Of a stretch of DNA of 49,844 nucleotides, positions 25,282 to 33,494 are shown in pieces. The notes below the pieces were generated by a model. That model had not been told where the DNA came from. It searched no databases and saw nothing but the letters and a program-made list of their open reading frames with translations. Position 1 is the first letter of the stretch; every line of letters begins with the position of its first letter. Source of the DNA: Microcoleus sp. CAWBG506. GTDB taxonomy: Bacteria; Cyanobacteriota; Cyanobacteriia; Cyanobacteriales; Microcoleaceae. A program made the position numbers and the translations under genes. The stretch covers positions 5,007 through 54,850 of the forward strand of contig JAHREW010000044.1 in the NCBI GenBank assembly GCA_020883125.1, written 5' to 3'.

Positions 25282-27534
25282 ATGACCCCACCGCAGCCGC
25301 CCCACAAACCTCGAACCGTCTTGGGTGCTATTACTCAAGCAGTCCAGACTATCGCCAAGGTTAATTTTAACCAGCTAGTGCTGAAACCGAATGCCAAAGT
25401 CCCCGAACTTTGGGTGCAGGATGCCGGTGCTGCAAAAGCGGAGGTTTATCCGCTATTGGGCGATCGATATCTTTTAGGTCGATCGTCAAAATCTTCTGAT
25501 ATTGTAATTCGCAATCCCGTAGTCAGCCACCTACATTTATCCCTGTCGCGGGATACTACGCGCCGCACTCCTTTTGTCATCAAAGACGAAAATTCTACTA
25601 ACGGAATTTACCGCGGCAAAAGGCGAATTCAAAGTATGTCCCTGCGTCACGGCGACGTATTTACATTAGGCCCACCAGAACTCGCCGCTGCTGTCAGAAT
25701 TCAGTACATAGATCCGCCACCTTTGTATTCAGAAATTTTGCGCTACAGCTTTTATGGAATCAGCGGAGTCACGGCTTTAATCGGGATGGCGATCGGCATT
25801 GAATCGACCAAATTTCAAGTACGTCCTCTACCGAGAAGTGTCAACGGGCCAGTGATTGTGTACGCCCGTGATGGTCAAACTCCCCTGCGTCCTCCTCAAA
25901 ATAATGCTCACTTAGAATTAAAGAAATTACCCGATTTTTCTCCTTATTTAGCCAAGGCAGTTATGGCTTCAGAAGACAGTCGCTACTACTGGCATTTAGG
26001 AGTAGATCCCATCGGCGTTTTACGAGCACTTTTAACCAATTTTCGTGGAGGAGGAATTCGCGAAGGAGGTAGCACTCTGACACAGCAATTAGCTAGGAGT
26101 TTGTTTCGAGATTATGTGGGGACTCAAGATTCCGCGGGGCGCAAATTTCGAGAAGCAGTAGTTGCATTAAAGTTAGAAAGTTATTACAGTAAAGACGAGC
26201 TATTGCTGACTTATTTGAACCGGGTGTTTTTGGGAATTGACCTTTACGGTTTTGAGGATGCAGCTCGGTTTTATTTTGGGAAATCTGCCAAGGATTTGAA
26301 TTTATCAGAAGCGGCAACTTTGGCAGGAATTTTGCCCGCTCCCAATAGTTTTAACCCGATTCAAAATTATCAGTTGGCGGTGCAGTATCGCGATCGCGTA
26401 ATCGAACGGATGCGGGCGATGGGTACAATTTCTCAGGAAGAAGCCGATCGCGCGAGGCGATCGCGAATTGAGATCAACCCAAAAGCACGGGAATTTTTGC
26501 AAAGTACGATCGCTCCTTATTTCTACAGTTATGTATTTGACGAATTAGAATTTCTACTGGGAGAACAGTTAGCCAGAGAAGGTAATTTTATTGTAGAAAC
26601 AGGCTTAAATCCCACACTCCAAAAAGTAGCAGAAAGTTCCCTCAGAAATGCTGTAGAAAATACAGGAGCAAGGGATGGTTTTTCCCAAGGAGCCGTGGTA
26701 ACTCTCAACACAGCCACTGGCGAAGTATTAGCTTTAGTTGGCGGTGTCAGTTATCTACAAAGTCAGTTTAACCGAGCTACCCAAGCCTTGAGACAACCAG
26801 GTTCTACCTTTAAGATTTTCACCTATGCAGCCGCCCTAGAACGGGGAATTTCCGCCAATAAAGGTTACTCCTGCGAACCCCTTTCTTGGGGCGGACAAAG
26901 TTACAGTGGCTGCGAAAGAACTAGCGGTAGTGCAGATATGTATCGGGGTTTAGCACAGTCAGAAAACGCCATTGCTTTGCGAGTAGCCCAAGATGTTGGT
27001 TTAGACAATGTAGTGCGAATGGCCAAGCGTCTAGGAATTACTTCTCCCTTGCGTTCAACCCCTGGATTAGTATTAGGTGAAAGTGAAGTTAACGTATTGC
27101 AACTAACCGGGGCATTTGGGGTTTTAGCCAATCGGGGCTTGGGCAATCGCCCCCATGTAATCAAGCGAATTATTGATAGCAGCGATTGCGAAGATCTAAA
27201 AAAATTTAAGAATTGTCGCGTGGTTTATGACTATCAAAAAGATGGAGTAGCTAATCAGCAATTAGTTTCGGAAGTCGTAGCAGATACCATGACAGATATG
27301 CTGCAAGGAGTCGTGCGGGGAGGTACAGGTAGCAGTGCGGCTTTGGGCTTGGGAGAAGCGGGAAAAACTGGCACGACTAATGATAACAAAGATTTGTGGT
27401 TTGTCGGTTATATTCCGAGTCAGCAATTGGTAACTGGAGTTTGGCTGGGAAATGATGATAATTCTCCCACTCAGGGAGGTAGTCGAGATGCAGCTCAATT
27501 GTGGGGGGATTATATGCGACAGGTGGCGCGTTAA
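25282..27534 (+). CDS. Class A penicillin-binding protein with N-terminal FHA domain
   Basis: This bifunctional peptidoglycan synthase polymerises lipid II and cross-links peptides. A cytoplasmic FHA domain (about residues 62-135: LLGRSSKSSDIVIRN, SHLHLSLS, NSTNG) would bind phosphothreonine. A single membrane segment follows (about 152-173). The GT51 domain has MASEDSRYYWHLGVD (Glu231) and REGGSTLTQQLAR. The transpeptidase has SxxK as PGSTFK (Ser508/Lys511), SEN (560-562) and KTGT near 696. Fusion of FHA to PBP1 points to control by Ser/Thr kinases, known for the domain but not shown here. At 750 aa it is complete. It stands alone, preceded by a divergent region. Confidence 0.95.
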   Translation: MTPPQPPHKPRTVLGAITQAVQTIAKVNFNQLVLKPNAKVPELWVQDAGAAKAEVYPLLGDRYLLGRSSKSSDIVIRNPVVSHLHLSLSRDTTRRTPFVIKDENSTNGIYRGKRRIQSMSLRHGDVFTLGPPELAAAVRIQYIDPPPLYSEILRYSFYGISGVTALIGMAIGIESTKFQVRPLPRSVNGPVIVYARDGQTPLRPPQNNAHLELKKLPDFSPYLAKAVMASEDSRYYWHLGVDPIGVLRALLTNFRGGGIREGGSTLTQQLARSLFRDYVGTQDSAGRKFREAVVALKLESYYSKDELLLTYLNRVFLGIDLYGFEDAARFYFGKSAKDLNLSEAATLAGILPAPNSFNPIQNYQLAVQYRDRVIERMRAMGTISQEEADRARRSRIEINPKAREFLQSTIAPYFYSYVFDELEFLLGEQLAREGNFIVETGLNPTLQKVAESSLRNAVENTGARDGFSQGAVVTLNTATGEVLALVGGVSYLQSQFNRATQALRQPGSTFKIFTYAAALERGISANKGYSCEPLSWGGQSYSGCERTSGSADMYRGLAQSENAIALRVAQDVGLDNVVRMAKRLGITSPLRSTPGLVLGESEVNVLQLTGAFGVLANRGLGNRPHVIKRIIDSSDCEDLKKFKNCRVVYDYQKDGVANQQLVSEVVADTMTDMLQGVVRGGTGSSAALGLGEAGKTGTTNDNKDLWFVGYIPSQQLVTGVWLGNDDNSPTQGGSRDAAQLWGDYMRQVAR

Positions 27535-27635
27535 TCGATCGGGAAATATCAAAGCCAGATTTGGTATAATTTGGGCGATGGGTAATTCCCAAAACCTATG
27601 ACTCTAGCTTTACCCAAACTGGTAAATTGGGATTT

Positions 27636-27806
27636 TTTTACCGCAGAGGGCGCAGAGAACGCAGAGTAAGATAAGAGAGGGATTAATCCATGGGAATATC
27701 GATATTGGGATTTTTTTTACCGCAGAGGGCGCAGAGGGCGCAGAGTAAGATAAGAGAGGGATGACTCAATCCGATCTCTGTCAATTTGAGATCGGAATAT
27801 TGATAT
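27636..27806. repeat. Two copies of the 'ccgcagagggcgcagag' repeat, the second MITE-like
   Basis: The core 'taccgcagagggcgcagag..cgcagagtaagataagagaggga' occurs at about 27639-27684 and 27719-27763. The second copy is bounded by 'atatcgatattggga' (27699) and 'gatcggaatattgatat' (27790-27806), like the terminal repeats at 11712-11815. It lies between the converging PBP gene (27534) and mrpB (27812). No gene was seen in 27535-27811. Confidence 0.7.
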
Positions 27807-27811
27807 ATGGA

Positions 27812-28483
27812 TCACAACAATCCGCGATAACGGATAAATACTAACATTACTGCCCAGGAACCCAAGGCGACTTTGAGTGCAACTATGATATTGAGTAAGG
27901 GGAGAATGCCGCCGCTTAAAAGCGTGCCTAATTCTCCGTGGGGTAACTCGTATCCAGACAAAGTGATAACTGACAATACAATAAAAACAAGCACTGAAAT
28001 CTTTTCCCAAGTCGCGGCGTGCCAGCGTTTGTAGATTTCTTCCATCCACTGCGGCGATGAGGTAATTGCTACTAGCCCGATCGCAGTTCCGCCCGCTACG
28101 CCCGCAGCAAAACCGCCGCCCGGACTTAAATGCCCGCGAATTGCTAATTCGACACCCACCAACGCGGCAATCGTCGCTCCCAATCGTGCCAAAATAATCG
28201 ATGGTTGATCGGTAAACTGATATATCGCGCAGGACGGATTTTCATTTGCAAGTAGATACTTTGCACCTAAAATGGCGATCGTAAATACCACTACTTCAAA
28301 AATCGTATCGTACAGCCGATTCCGCAAAATAATCCCGGAAACCGCGTTGGATACTCCGCTATCTTGGACAACCAATTCGACGATGGAACTTTGCTGCGAT
28401 AATAATAAGTCGGCTGTTGGATTAGCAACAAGCAGCATTTTCACAAACAGCGCTATTCCAGCTACAATGTAAACCCATTTCAT
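27812..28483 (-). CDS. mrpB: Mrp-type Na+/H+ antiporter subunit B
   Basis: The 223-aa membrane protein is the last gene of the Mrp cluster. A first helix (VYIVAGIALFVKMLLVA) is followed by a hydrophilic stretch and helices carrying the family signature VELAIRGHLSPGGGFAAGVAGGTAIG. The start is taken at the ATG at 28483, which overlaps the TGA of the preceding gene by one base (TGATG), implying translational coupling; a TTG one codon earlier is possible. Mrp complexes exchange Na+ for H+ and support pH and salt tolerance; in cyanobacteria they are also linked to bicarbonate uptake. The B role comes from family and gene order. Confidence 0.86.
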   Translation of the reverse strand: MKWVYIVAGIALFVKMLLVANPTADLLLSQQSSIVELVVQDSGVSNAVSGIILRNRLYDTIFEVVVFTIAILGAKYLLANENPSCAIYQFTDQPSIILARLGATIAALVGVELAIRGHLSPGGGFAAGVAGGTAIGLVAITSSPQWMEEIYKRWHAATWEKISVLVFIVLSVITLSGYELPHGELGTLLSGGILPLLNIIVALKVALGSWAVMLVFIRYRGLL

Positions 28484-29070
28484 CAATGCTTCTCCTCTAC
28501 GTCTGGTGTATTTACATAGGTTAGGGTTGTCCGTGGTGATGCAAGTTCCGTTTGCATGATGTCATAGACGCGCCGAACTCTAATTGCAGTGTTATAAGGT
28601 TGCACTTCGCCACTTTGTTCTAGTTGTTCTTGTGGGGAACAAACAGCATGAACTTCTTTTTCCATCAGCGCCCGCTCTAATGCTTGTGGAGTCGCATAGG
28701 GAACCAATTCCAGACGCATATGGCGTTTCTTGAAAACTGCACGAATGTCATCTATCACTTGCTGAAAATGACCTGTTTTTTTGTCATCTGAGACAGCATC
28801 ATTCTCTATCCCACCTTCGATGACACCCAGACGCAGTACCAGGGATGAACGCACCGTCACTGCATAAAGTGTAATCGCCAGTAGGGTACCCATCAACGCT
28901 TCGGTTAAGCCCACATCCCCCGCGCCCAAGATTGTATATACCAAAGCTGCGATCGCCCCCAATACCCCTCGCAGCAGCAATGCGTGGTATGGATTCACCT
29001 GAAACACCAGCATACCAGCAGCTAGCGGCAGCAGAGCGACGAGGACATAAATGTAGCTGTTATCGTTCAT
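28483..29070 (-). CDS. mrpA: Mrp subunit A C-terminal-like (MbhD/DUF4040) protein
   Basis: The 195-aa product has three or four membrane helices and a DUF4040/MbhD-type core (GAIAALVYTILGAGDVGLTEA). This matches the piece found at the C-terminal part of large MrpA proteins. Here it is free-standing, as in other cyanobacterial Mrp operons. A soluble tail of about 90 residues follows, including HFQQVIDDIRAVFKKRHMRL and many charged residues. The ATG at 29070 (MNDNSYIYV) overlaps the mrpG stop by 11 bases. An earlier ATG would add 12 residues inside mrpG. The NuoL-like part of MrpA is absent. Confidence 0.82.
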   Translation of the reverse strand: MNDNSYIYVLVALLPLAAGMLVFQVNPYHALLLRGVLGAIAALVYTILGAGDVGLTEALMGTLLAITLYAVTVRSSLVLRLGVIEGGIENDAVSDDKKTGHFQQVIDDIRAVFKKRHMRLELVPYATPQALERALMEKEVHAVCSPQEQLEQSGEVQPYNTAIRVRRVYDIMQTELASPRTTLTYVNTPDVEEKH

Positions 29071-29347
29071 AGTTACTCCCGTTGTTGGAACAATAGGCCA
29101 ACACATATCCCAGCATTGTGTTCCATATCGCCAAGCAAATCAGCGCCAGAATTAGCAGCGGCCATTTACTGGGTATTTTCAGCAACAATCCGACGACAAT
29201 CAACATCGAACCGAGGGTATCTGCTACCGAAAGACTGTGCATTTTATACAAAACCGATCGCTTCCCCAGCAGATAAGAAGTACCCCAAAACCAGAAGAAA
29301 ATTCCTATACCGATGCAGGTATAACTCAAAACATCTATTACAATCAT
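29060..29347 (-). CDS. mrpG: Mrp-type antiporter subunit G
   Basis: The 95-aa protein has three membrane helices (VLSYTCIGIGIFFWFWGTSYLL, then LGSMLIVVGLLLK, then LILALICLAIWNTMLGYV). The connecting VLYKMHSLSVADTLGSML matches the 'R.H..t.atlG..l.l.G' signature of the MnhG/MrpG family. It overlaps mrpF by four bases (ATGA) and the MbhD-like gene by eleven, so it is co-translated. It is a small structural subunit of the complex in the cytoplasmic membrane. Confidence 0.88.
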   Translation of the reverse strand: MIVIDVLSYTCIGIGIFFWFWGTSYLLGKRSVLYKMHSLSVADTLGSMLIVVGLLLKIPSKWPLLILALICLAIWNTMLGYVLAYCSNNGSNYER

Positions 29348-29607
29348 GCGTCACTAATACGTTTAATTATTTGTGCCAACAACATCAATCCAGCATTACC
29401 CACACTGAGGATAATCGCCGCTACCACACCGATCATCCAATCATCGCGCCAGACAGATATAACCAGAGCAATGATTGCCGCCTTAGTTGAAATACTAGCA
29501 AAAGCCAACATTGTCTGCCAGATATCATCATCTTTCCATACCTCATACATCGGTATGAGCAGAGCCAAAATCATCAAAATTAAAATCAAGTTGTTCAAGT
29601 TGTTCAA
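29344..29607 (-). CDS. mrpF: Mrp-type antiporter subunit F
   Basis: The 87-aa protein has three predicted membrane helices, of which LILILMILALLIPMYEVW and AAIIALVISVWRDDWMIGVV are clear. Length and position between mrpE and mrpG fit MrpF. The stop overlaps the mrpG start (ATGA). The gap to mrpE upstream is 117 bases, unusual for this tightly packed operon; it holds an inserted repeat (29653-29703). Confidence 0.83.
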   Translation of the reverse strand: MNNLNNLILILMILALLIPMYEVWKDDDIWQTMLAFASISTKAAIIALVISVWRDDWMIGVVAAIILSVGNAGLMLLAQIIKRISDA

Positions 29608-29652
29608 TTATCTGCCCTCCTGATTTTTTCTGACTTAGCTAAATAAAAATCA

Positions 29653-29703
29653 TTGACTTCTCTCTTCTCTTCCTCTGCGTCCTCTGCGCCCTCTGCGGTA
29701 AAA
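29653..29703. repeat. Dispersed repeat inserted inside the mrp operon
   Basis: The sequence 'tgacttctctcttctcttcctctgcgtcctctgcgccctctgcggtaaaaaaa' is the reverse of the 'taccgcagagggcgcagag...gagagag' core at 27639. It fills most of the 117-base gap between mrpE and mrpF. The other mrpD-to-mrpB gene junctions overlap, so it probably arrived after the operon formed. It could lower or retime expression of F, G, A' and B. Confidence 0.75.
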
Positions 29704-29724
29704 AAAATCCTAAAAAAACATCAG

Positions 29725-30108
29725 CTAATTACTAGAAGTCCGTCGCACCCGGTGCACTTCGTAAAAACCCTCTTCGTGGTAATTCACAACAATTGTTTTC
29801 GGTGTAAAAGTAATCAAAAACACATCAAGGAAGATTAACAAGGGCGATCGATGATTTGGTACTTTCTCCATAATCACATCTTCATGTCTGTGGGGACGGA
29901 AGATGAGTTCAAAGGCTTCTATATAAGCTATGGGAATCGCCATCAAGATTTTACCAAATACATCAAACCACTCCTTTAAAGGTTCTGGGGGTGCGTAGCT
30001 GCGAGGTAATAGAAAAGCTATGACAATACCGATCGCAATATTTGCCAAACTAAAATCAGCAGTCAGTAGAAACCAGATGGTAAGTCTCAATATCAGATGT
30101 CCAATCAT
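29725..30108 (-). CDS. mrpE: Mrp-type antiporter subunit E
   Basis: The 127-aa product starts MIGHLILRLTIWFLLTADFS and matches MnhE/MrpE. Two N-terminal membrane helices are followed by EPLKEWFDVFGKILMAIPIAYIEAF and a soluble domain with TPKTIVVNYHEEGFYEVHRV. The ATG at 30108 is chosen because it overlaps the mrpD stop by four bases (ATGA). A longer frame from 30237 would read antisense-free but inside mrpD. It is a required assembly subunit in characterised Mrp complexes. Confidence 0.87.
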   Translation of the reverse strand: MIGHLILRLTIWFLLTADFSLANIAIGIVIAFLLPRSYAPPEPLKEWFDVFGKILMAIPIAYIEAFELIFRPHRHEDVIMEKVPNHRSPLLIFLDVFLITFTPKTIVVNYHEEGFYEVHRVRRTSSN

Positions 30109-31535
30109 TTCGGTAAAGCCATCCAGAATAGTAGAAGCGAAATCAGACTCATAAAACCGACCAAATGATCGAATTGTTCCAGCATACGCGGCAGCTTGAT
30201 TGCCGTGCGCTGAAAAATCAAGAAATACGCCAACCAACCAACACCGATCGTGCCGATCGCCTTCAGCATATTTTCCAGCGTATAAGCCTCAACATAAAAA
30301 GCATTAGCTGCAATCAATGCACCCAGCAACAGCAACACAGCAGCCCAAAAACCTGGTTTTGCTTCCCCTTGGCCACCACGGGGTAGAAAGATGAACTTAG
30401 CAAAGGAAATTGCCGTTCCCACTGCGGCGACATTCATCGCGATCGCTTGCCAAGGTAATAAACTTTTCATCGTCAAAACTTTGGCCCCAAAGCCAACCAA
30501 AAAGGGGAAGCCAGAGATTGATAAGCTAGCAATAACTAAAGCAATCCAGATTTTGAGTTCGATCGGCTTCTGTTTCAATTCTTTCAGATTCCGGCTCGGT
30601 AACGAGCCAGCAATCAGAAACAGCGAAGATTTGACCAAACCGTGTGCCAGGGCATAAAAGCCGCCGACTTCCGGTGCAGCGAGAATAAAGCCCAACTGCG
30701 AAACCGTGTGAAAAGCCAACATCCGTTTGCTATCTTTTTCTAAAACGGCACAAAACACGCCTAGTAGCGCCGTCCCCACCCCGAAAATCTCTACAATGGG
30801 AGCCACCTCCTCCACCATGAGGGCGCAGCGCACGAGGGGATATACCCCCGCTTTCACCACAATTCCCGACAGCAAAGCCGACACCGGAGTTTCTGATTCC
30901 GAGTGAGTTAGCGGCAGCCACAACCCGGATACAAACACGCCTCCTTTCACCAAAAGTCCCATAAAAATCAGAGCGATCGCCTCTGGGGGGGCTTTTGCTA
31001 ATCCTGCAAAACTAAAGGAATAACTTGCTTTATAAACCAACACGGCACCGACGAGATAAAACAACATTGCCGTGTTGCTAATAAATAGATAGCGCAAAGC
31101 TACCCAAATAGAGCGATCGCTGCGAGGATAGGAAATCAACAGAAAAGCTGCAATCCCGCTGACTTCTAATCCGACATATAAACTGATAAAGTCAGTAGAA
31201 GCAAAGGCCGCATTCAGACTGCCGTGCACCATCAGAATCTGTGCGTAAAAAAATGCCGACTTATCTGTGGGCCAACAGTAGAGAACAACCGCTGCCGTGA
31301 CTAAGGCATTGGTTAAGATAAAGTAGCCACTCAAGCGATCGACTAACAAAGTCACGCTGAAATGATCCAGTAACTCCAGCGTCACCGCTGAGGGCATCGC
31401 AAAAAGCTCGGCTGCAAAAGCCGCAGATACAATCGCTCCCAATATTGCGAGATACTTATCAAACTTGGGAATCAAATAAATGATAAACCCGATAAAAAAC
31501 GGAAATCCAATCCAGGCGATCGTCAGGGTATTCAT
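30105..31535 (-). CDS. mrpD: Mrp-type antiporter subunit D (NuoN/NuoL-like proton channel)
   Basis: The 476-aa polytopic protein (about 14 helices) belongs to the complex I antiporter-like family. Conserved charged residues expected for ion translocation are visible: Glu in YVGLEVSGIAAF, Lys in LVYKASYSF, Lys in FMGLLVKGGVFVSGLWLPL and Lys in SGIVVKAGVYPLVR, the last in the discontinuous-helix region. It is the only such large subunit in the operon, whereas related cyanobacterial operons often have two. It is 52 bases after mrpC and overlaps mrpE. A Na+/H+ exchange role is inferred from the family. Confidence 0.9.
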   Translation of the reverse strand: MNTLTIAWIGFPFFIGFIIYLIPKFDKYLAILGAIVSAAFAAELFAMPSAVTLELLDHFSVTLLVDRLSGYFILTNALVTAAVVLYCWPTDKSAFFYAQILMVHGSLNAAFASTDFISLYVGLEVSGIAAFLLISYPRSDRSIWVALRYLFISNTAMLFYLVGAVLVYKASYSFSFAGLAKAPPEAIALIFMGLLVKGGVFVSGLWLPLTHSESETPVSALLSGIVVKAGVYPLVRCALMVEEVAPIVEIFGVGTALLGVFCAVLEKDSKRMLAFHTVSQLGFILAAPEVGGFYALAHGLVKSSLFLIAGSLPSRNLKELKQKPIELKIWIALVIASLSISGFPFLVGFGAKVLTMKSLLPWQAIAMNVAAVGTAISFAKFIFLPRGGQGEAKPGFWAAVLLLLGALIAANAFYVEAYTLENMLKAIGTIGVGWLAYFLIFQRTAIKLPRMLEQFDHLVGFMSLISLLLFWMALPK

Positions 31536-31587
31536 CAGATAAGTTTCGGTAGTTTTGGAAACCCCATCTCTGGAAGAGCGGGGAGTA

Positions 31588-31923
31588 TTAAGGCGTGTTA
31601 TTCATCTCGATTTCGTTACATTCCAATGTCGGATTATCCCGTGCCAGCTTCATCACACCTACCAGCATTAAAGCTTGAATCGAAAAACCGATCACGATCG
31701 CCGTTAAGATTACCGCCTGGGGAACCGGATCGGCGTAGGGGACAACTTTACCTTTTGCAATAATTGGTGTCAGCCAGCCATCTCGCGCTGCTACCACCAC
31801 ATAATAGGCGATCACCCCTGTACTCATGACATCCATGCAGACGATTTTCATGATCAGGTTTTTTTTCAAAATTATACCAAAAAAGCCGCAAAATACTGTT
31901 GCCAATACCAATGCTTCTAACAT
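31588..31923 (-). CDS. mrpC: Mrp-type antiporter subunit C (NuoK-like)
   Basis: The 111-aa protein has three helices (LVLATVFCGFFGIILK, VCMDVMSTGVIAYYVVVAA and VILTAIVIGFSIQALMLVGVM). It fits MnhC/MrpC, a NuoK relative, including the DPVPQAVILTAIVIGFS signature. It is the first gene of the seven-gene operon. The 31924-32112 spacer upstream, before the permease gene, should hold the operon promoter; no clear -35/-10 pair was picked out. Function: structural and possibly ion-path subunit in the membrane. Confidence 0.88.
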   Translation of the reverse strand: MLEALVLATVFCGFFGIILKKNLIMKIVCMDVMSTGVIAYYVVVAARDGWLTPIIAKGKVVPYADPVPQAVILTAIVIGFSIQALMLVGVMKLARDNPTLECNEIEMNNTP

Positions 31924-32112
31924 GGAAATTGCCTGTTGGATAAAGAGTTTTTCGGGTTATATTGGAACTAAAGTAGATTATTTCTAATTGCGTCCAGGAT
32001 TTATCATAATTGGTATCATGTACCTAAAGCAAGAGATTTTCTCAGTTCAACTCTGCATCGGCGGAGCGATCGCGCTCGCAAGAGGGATTAAGCGGGCCCA
32101 AATTCAATAAAT

Positions 32113-33378
32113 TTAATCATTCCGCAAAGCTGCGATCGGATCTAAGCGCGCCGCATTCCTCGCCGGAAGCACCCCAGCCAATAAGCCCACAGTAAAAGAT
32201 AGCCCAAAACCCGCCGCGATCGACCATACTGAAATCACAAACGGGAACTTAAACACTGTCGCAGCCCCAAAGGCGATCGCAATTCCCAACCCAATACCCG
32301 CCGTACCCCCCACCGTCGAAACCAAAACCGATTCAGCCATGAATTGAATTAGAATCGCCGCATTAGTCGCACCTACCGCTTTCCGAATCCCGATTTCCTT
32401 AGTGCGCTCCACCACAGACACCAACATAATATTAGCAATACCAATGCCGCCAACTACCAGAGAAATGCCAGCGATCGCCACCACCATCACCGTAAACAAA
32501 CCTACCACATTGCTAAAAGTATTAACAATATCAACTTGATTAATCACTCGAAAATCATCCGGTTGTGGCGGATAAATATTATGACGTAAACGCAAGATAT
32601 TTTCTACTTGAAATTGAGCATCAGCTAAATCCGACTCCCCGGTAGTTTGCAACCAAAAACCAGAAATAGCAATTCCCGATAAAGAATTTCTACCCACAAT
32701 CCGAGCCGACATATTTTTCAGGGGAACATAAACGCGATCGTCCTGATCCGTACCCCCTACCGACCCCTTGGGTTCCATCACTCCAATCACCTTGTAGCGG
32801 TTTCCCTGAATGCGAACATCAGCAGATAGCGCATTAGCCCCAACTCCAAAAAGGTCATCTCGCACCTTAGAACCGAGAACAACTACTGGCTCAGCAGCAT
32901 TCAATTCATCCTCATTAAAAAACCGTCCAGCTTGAGGTTGAATGTTCTTAACATCAGGATAATTCAAATCAGTTCCCAAAATAGCAGTAAACGAATTTTG
33001 CCCGCCATAAACAACTTGCACGCTTCGCTGCAAAAAAGCCGAAATTGCCTTAACTGCCGGTGCTTGGAGGCCGATCGCCTTAGCATCATCCCAAGTCACA
33101 GTAGAAGCAGAACCACTACCCTGACTAACACCACCCGATCGCGAAGCACCAGACAAAACCAATAAAACATTAGTACCCAAAGCCTTCAACTGTTCCTCAG
33201 TAGACTTTTGTACTCCCTGGCCCACCGAAGTAATCGCAATGACAGAAGATATGCCAATAATTACCCCAAGCATAGTCAAACTGGTACGCAATTTATTATT
33301 CCACAGCGCCTCAGTCGCCATGAACACAATTTGAATGTTGGAGATTTTGTTGATAACAGGCCTGGTTTTTAATTTCAT
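32113..33378 (-). CDS. MacB/FtsX-type ABC transporter permease, no ATPase domain
   Basis: The 421-aa protein has an N-terminal helix (LWNNKLRTSLTMLGVIIGISSVIAI), a large periplasmic MacB_PCD domain (about residues 45-280) and three C-terminal FtsX helices (VVGLFTVMVVAIAGISLVVGGIGIANIMLVSVVERTKEIG region, then two more) ending in LDPIAALR. This is the MacB/LolCE/DevC mechanotransmission class. Unlike MacB it lacks a fused ATPase. It lies 117 bases downstream of the adaptor gene, so both are likely one operon, but the expected DevA-like ATPase is not found in this window. The exported substrate is unknown. Confidence 0.9.
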   Translation of the reverse strand: MKLKTRPVINKISNIQIVFMATEALWNNKLRTSLTMLGVIIGISSVIAITSVGQGVQKSTEEQLKALGTNVLLVLSGASRSGGVSQGSGSASTVTWDDAKAIGLQAPAVKAISAFLQRSVQVVYGGQNSFTAILGTDLNYPDVKNIQPQAGRFFNEDELNAAEPVVVLGSKVRDDLFGVGANALSADVRIQGNRYKVIGVMEPKGSVGGTDQDDRVYVPLKNMSARIVGRNSLSGIAISGFWLQTTGESDLADAQFQVENILRLRHNIYPPQPDDFRVINQVDIVNTFSNVVGLFTVMVVAIAGISLVVGGIGIANIMLVSVVERTKEIGIRKAVGATNAAILIQFMAESVLVSTVGGTAGIGLGIAIAFGAATVFKFPFVISVWSIAAGFGLSFTVGLLAGVLPARNAARLDPIAALRND

Positions 33379-33494
33379 GATCTAGTTGAGAATTGGGAAT
33401 TGGGAAGTGGAAATTGGGAATTGGGAATTAAAACTTTCTGCCTTCTTCCTTCGCGCCCTTCGCGTCTTCGCGGTTCAATAAAAAAATCAAAACC
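33379..33494. repeat. GGGAATT-type tandem repeat and 'cgcgtcttcgcggtt' dyad
   Basis: Five-odd units of a 'gaattgggaattgggaa' motif occupy about 33388-33429, followed by 'ccttcgcgcccttcgcgtcttcgcggttc' (33448-33477). The latter is the same end sequence as the mtnP-downstream repeat (363-382). Both fill the space between the adaptor and permease genes. Confidence 0.75.
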
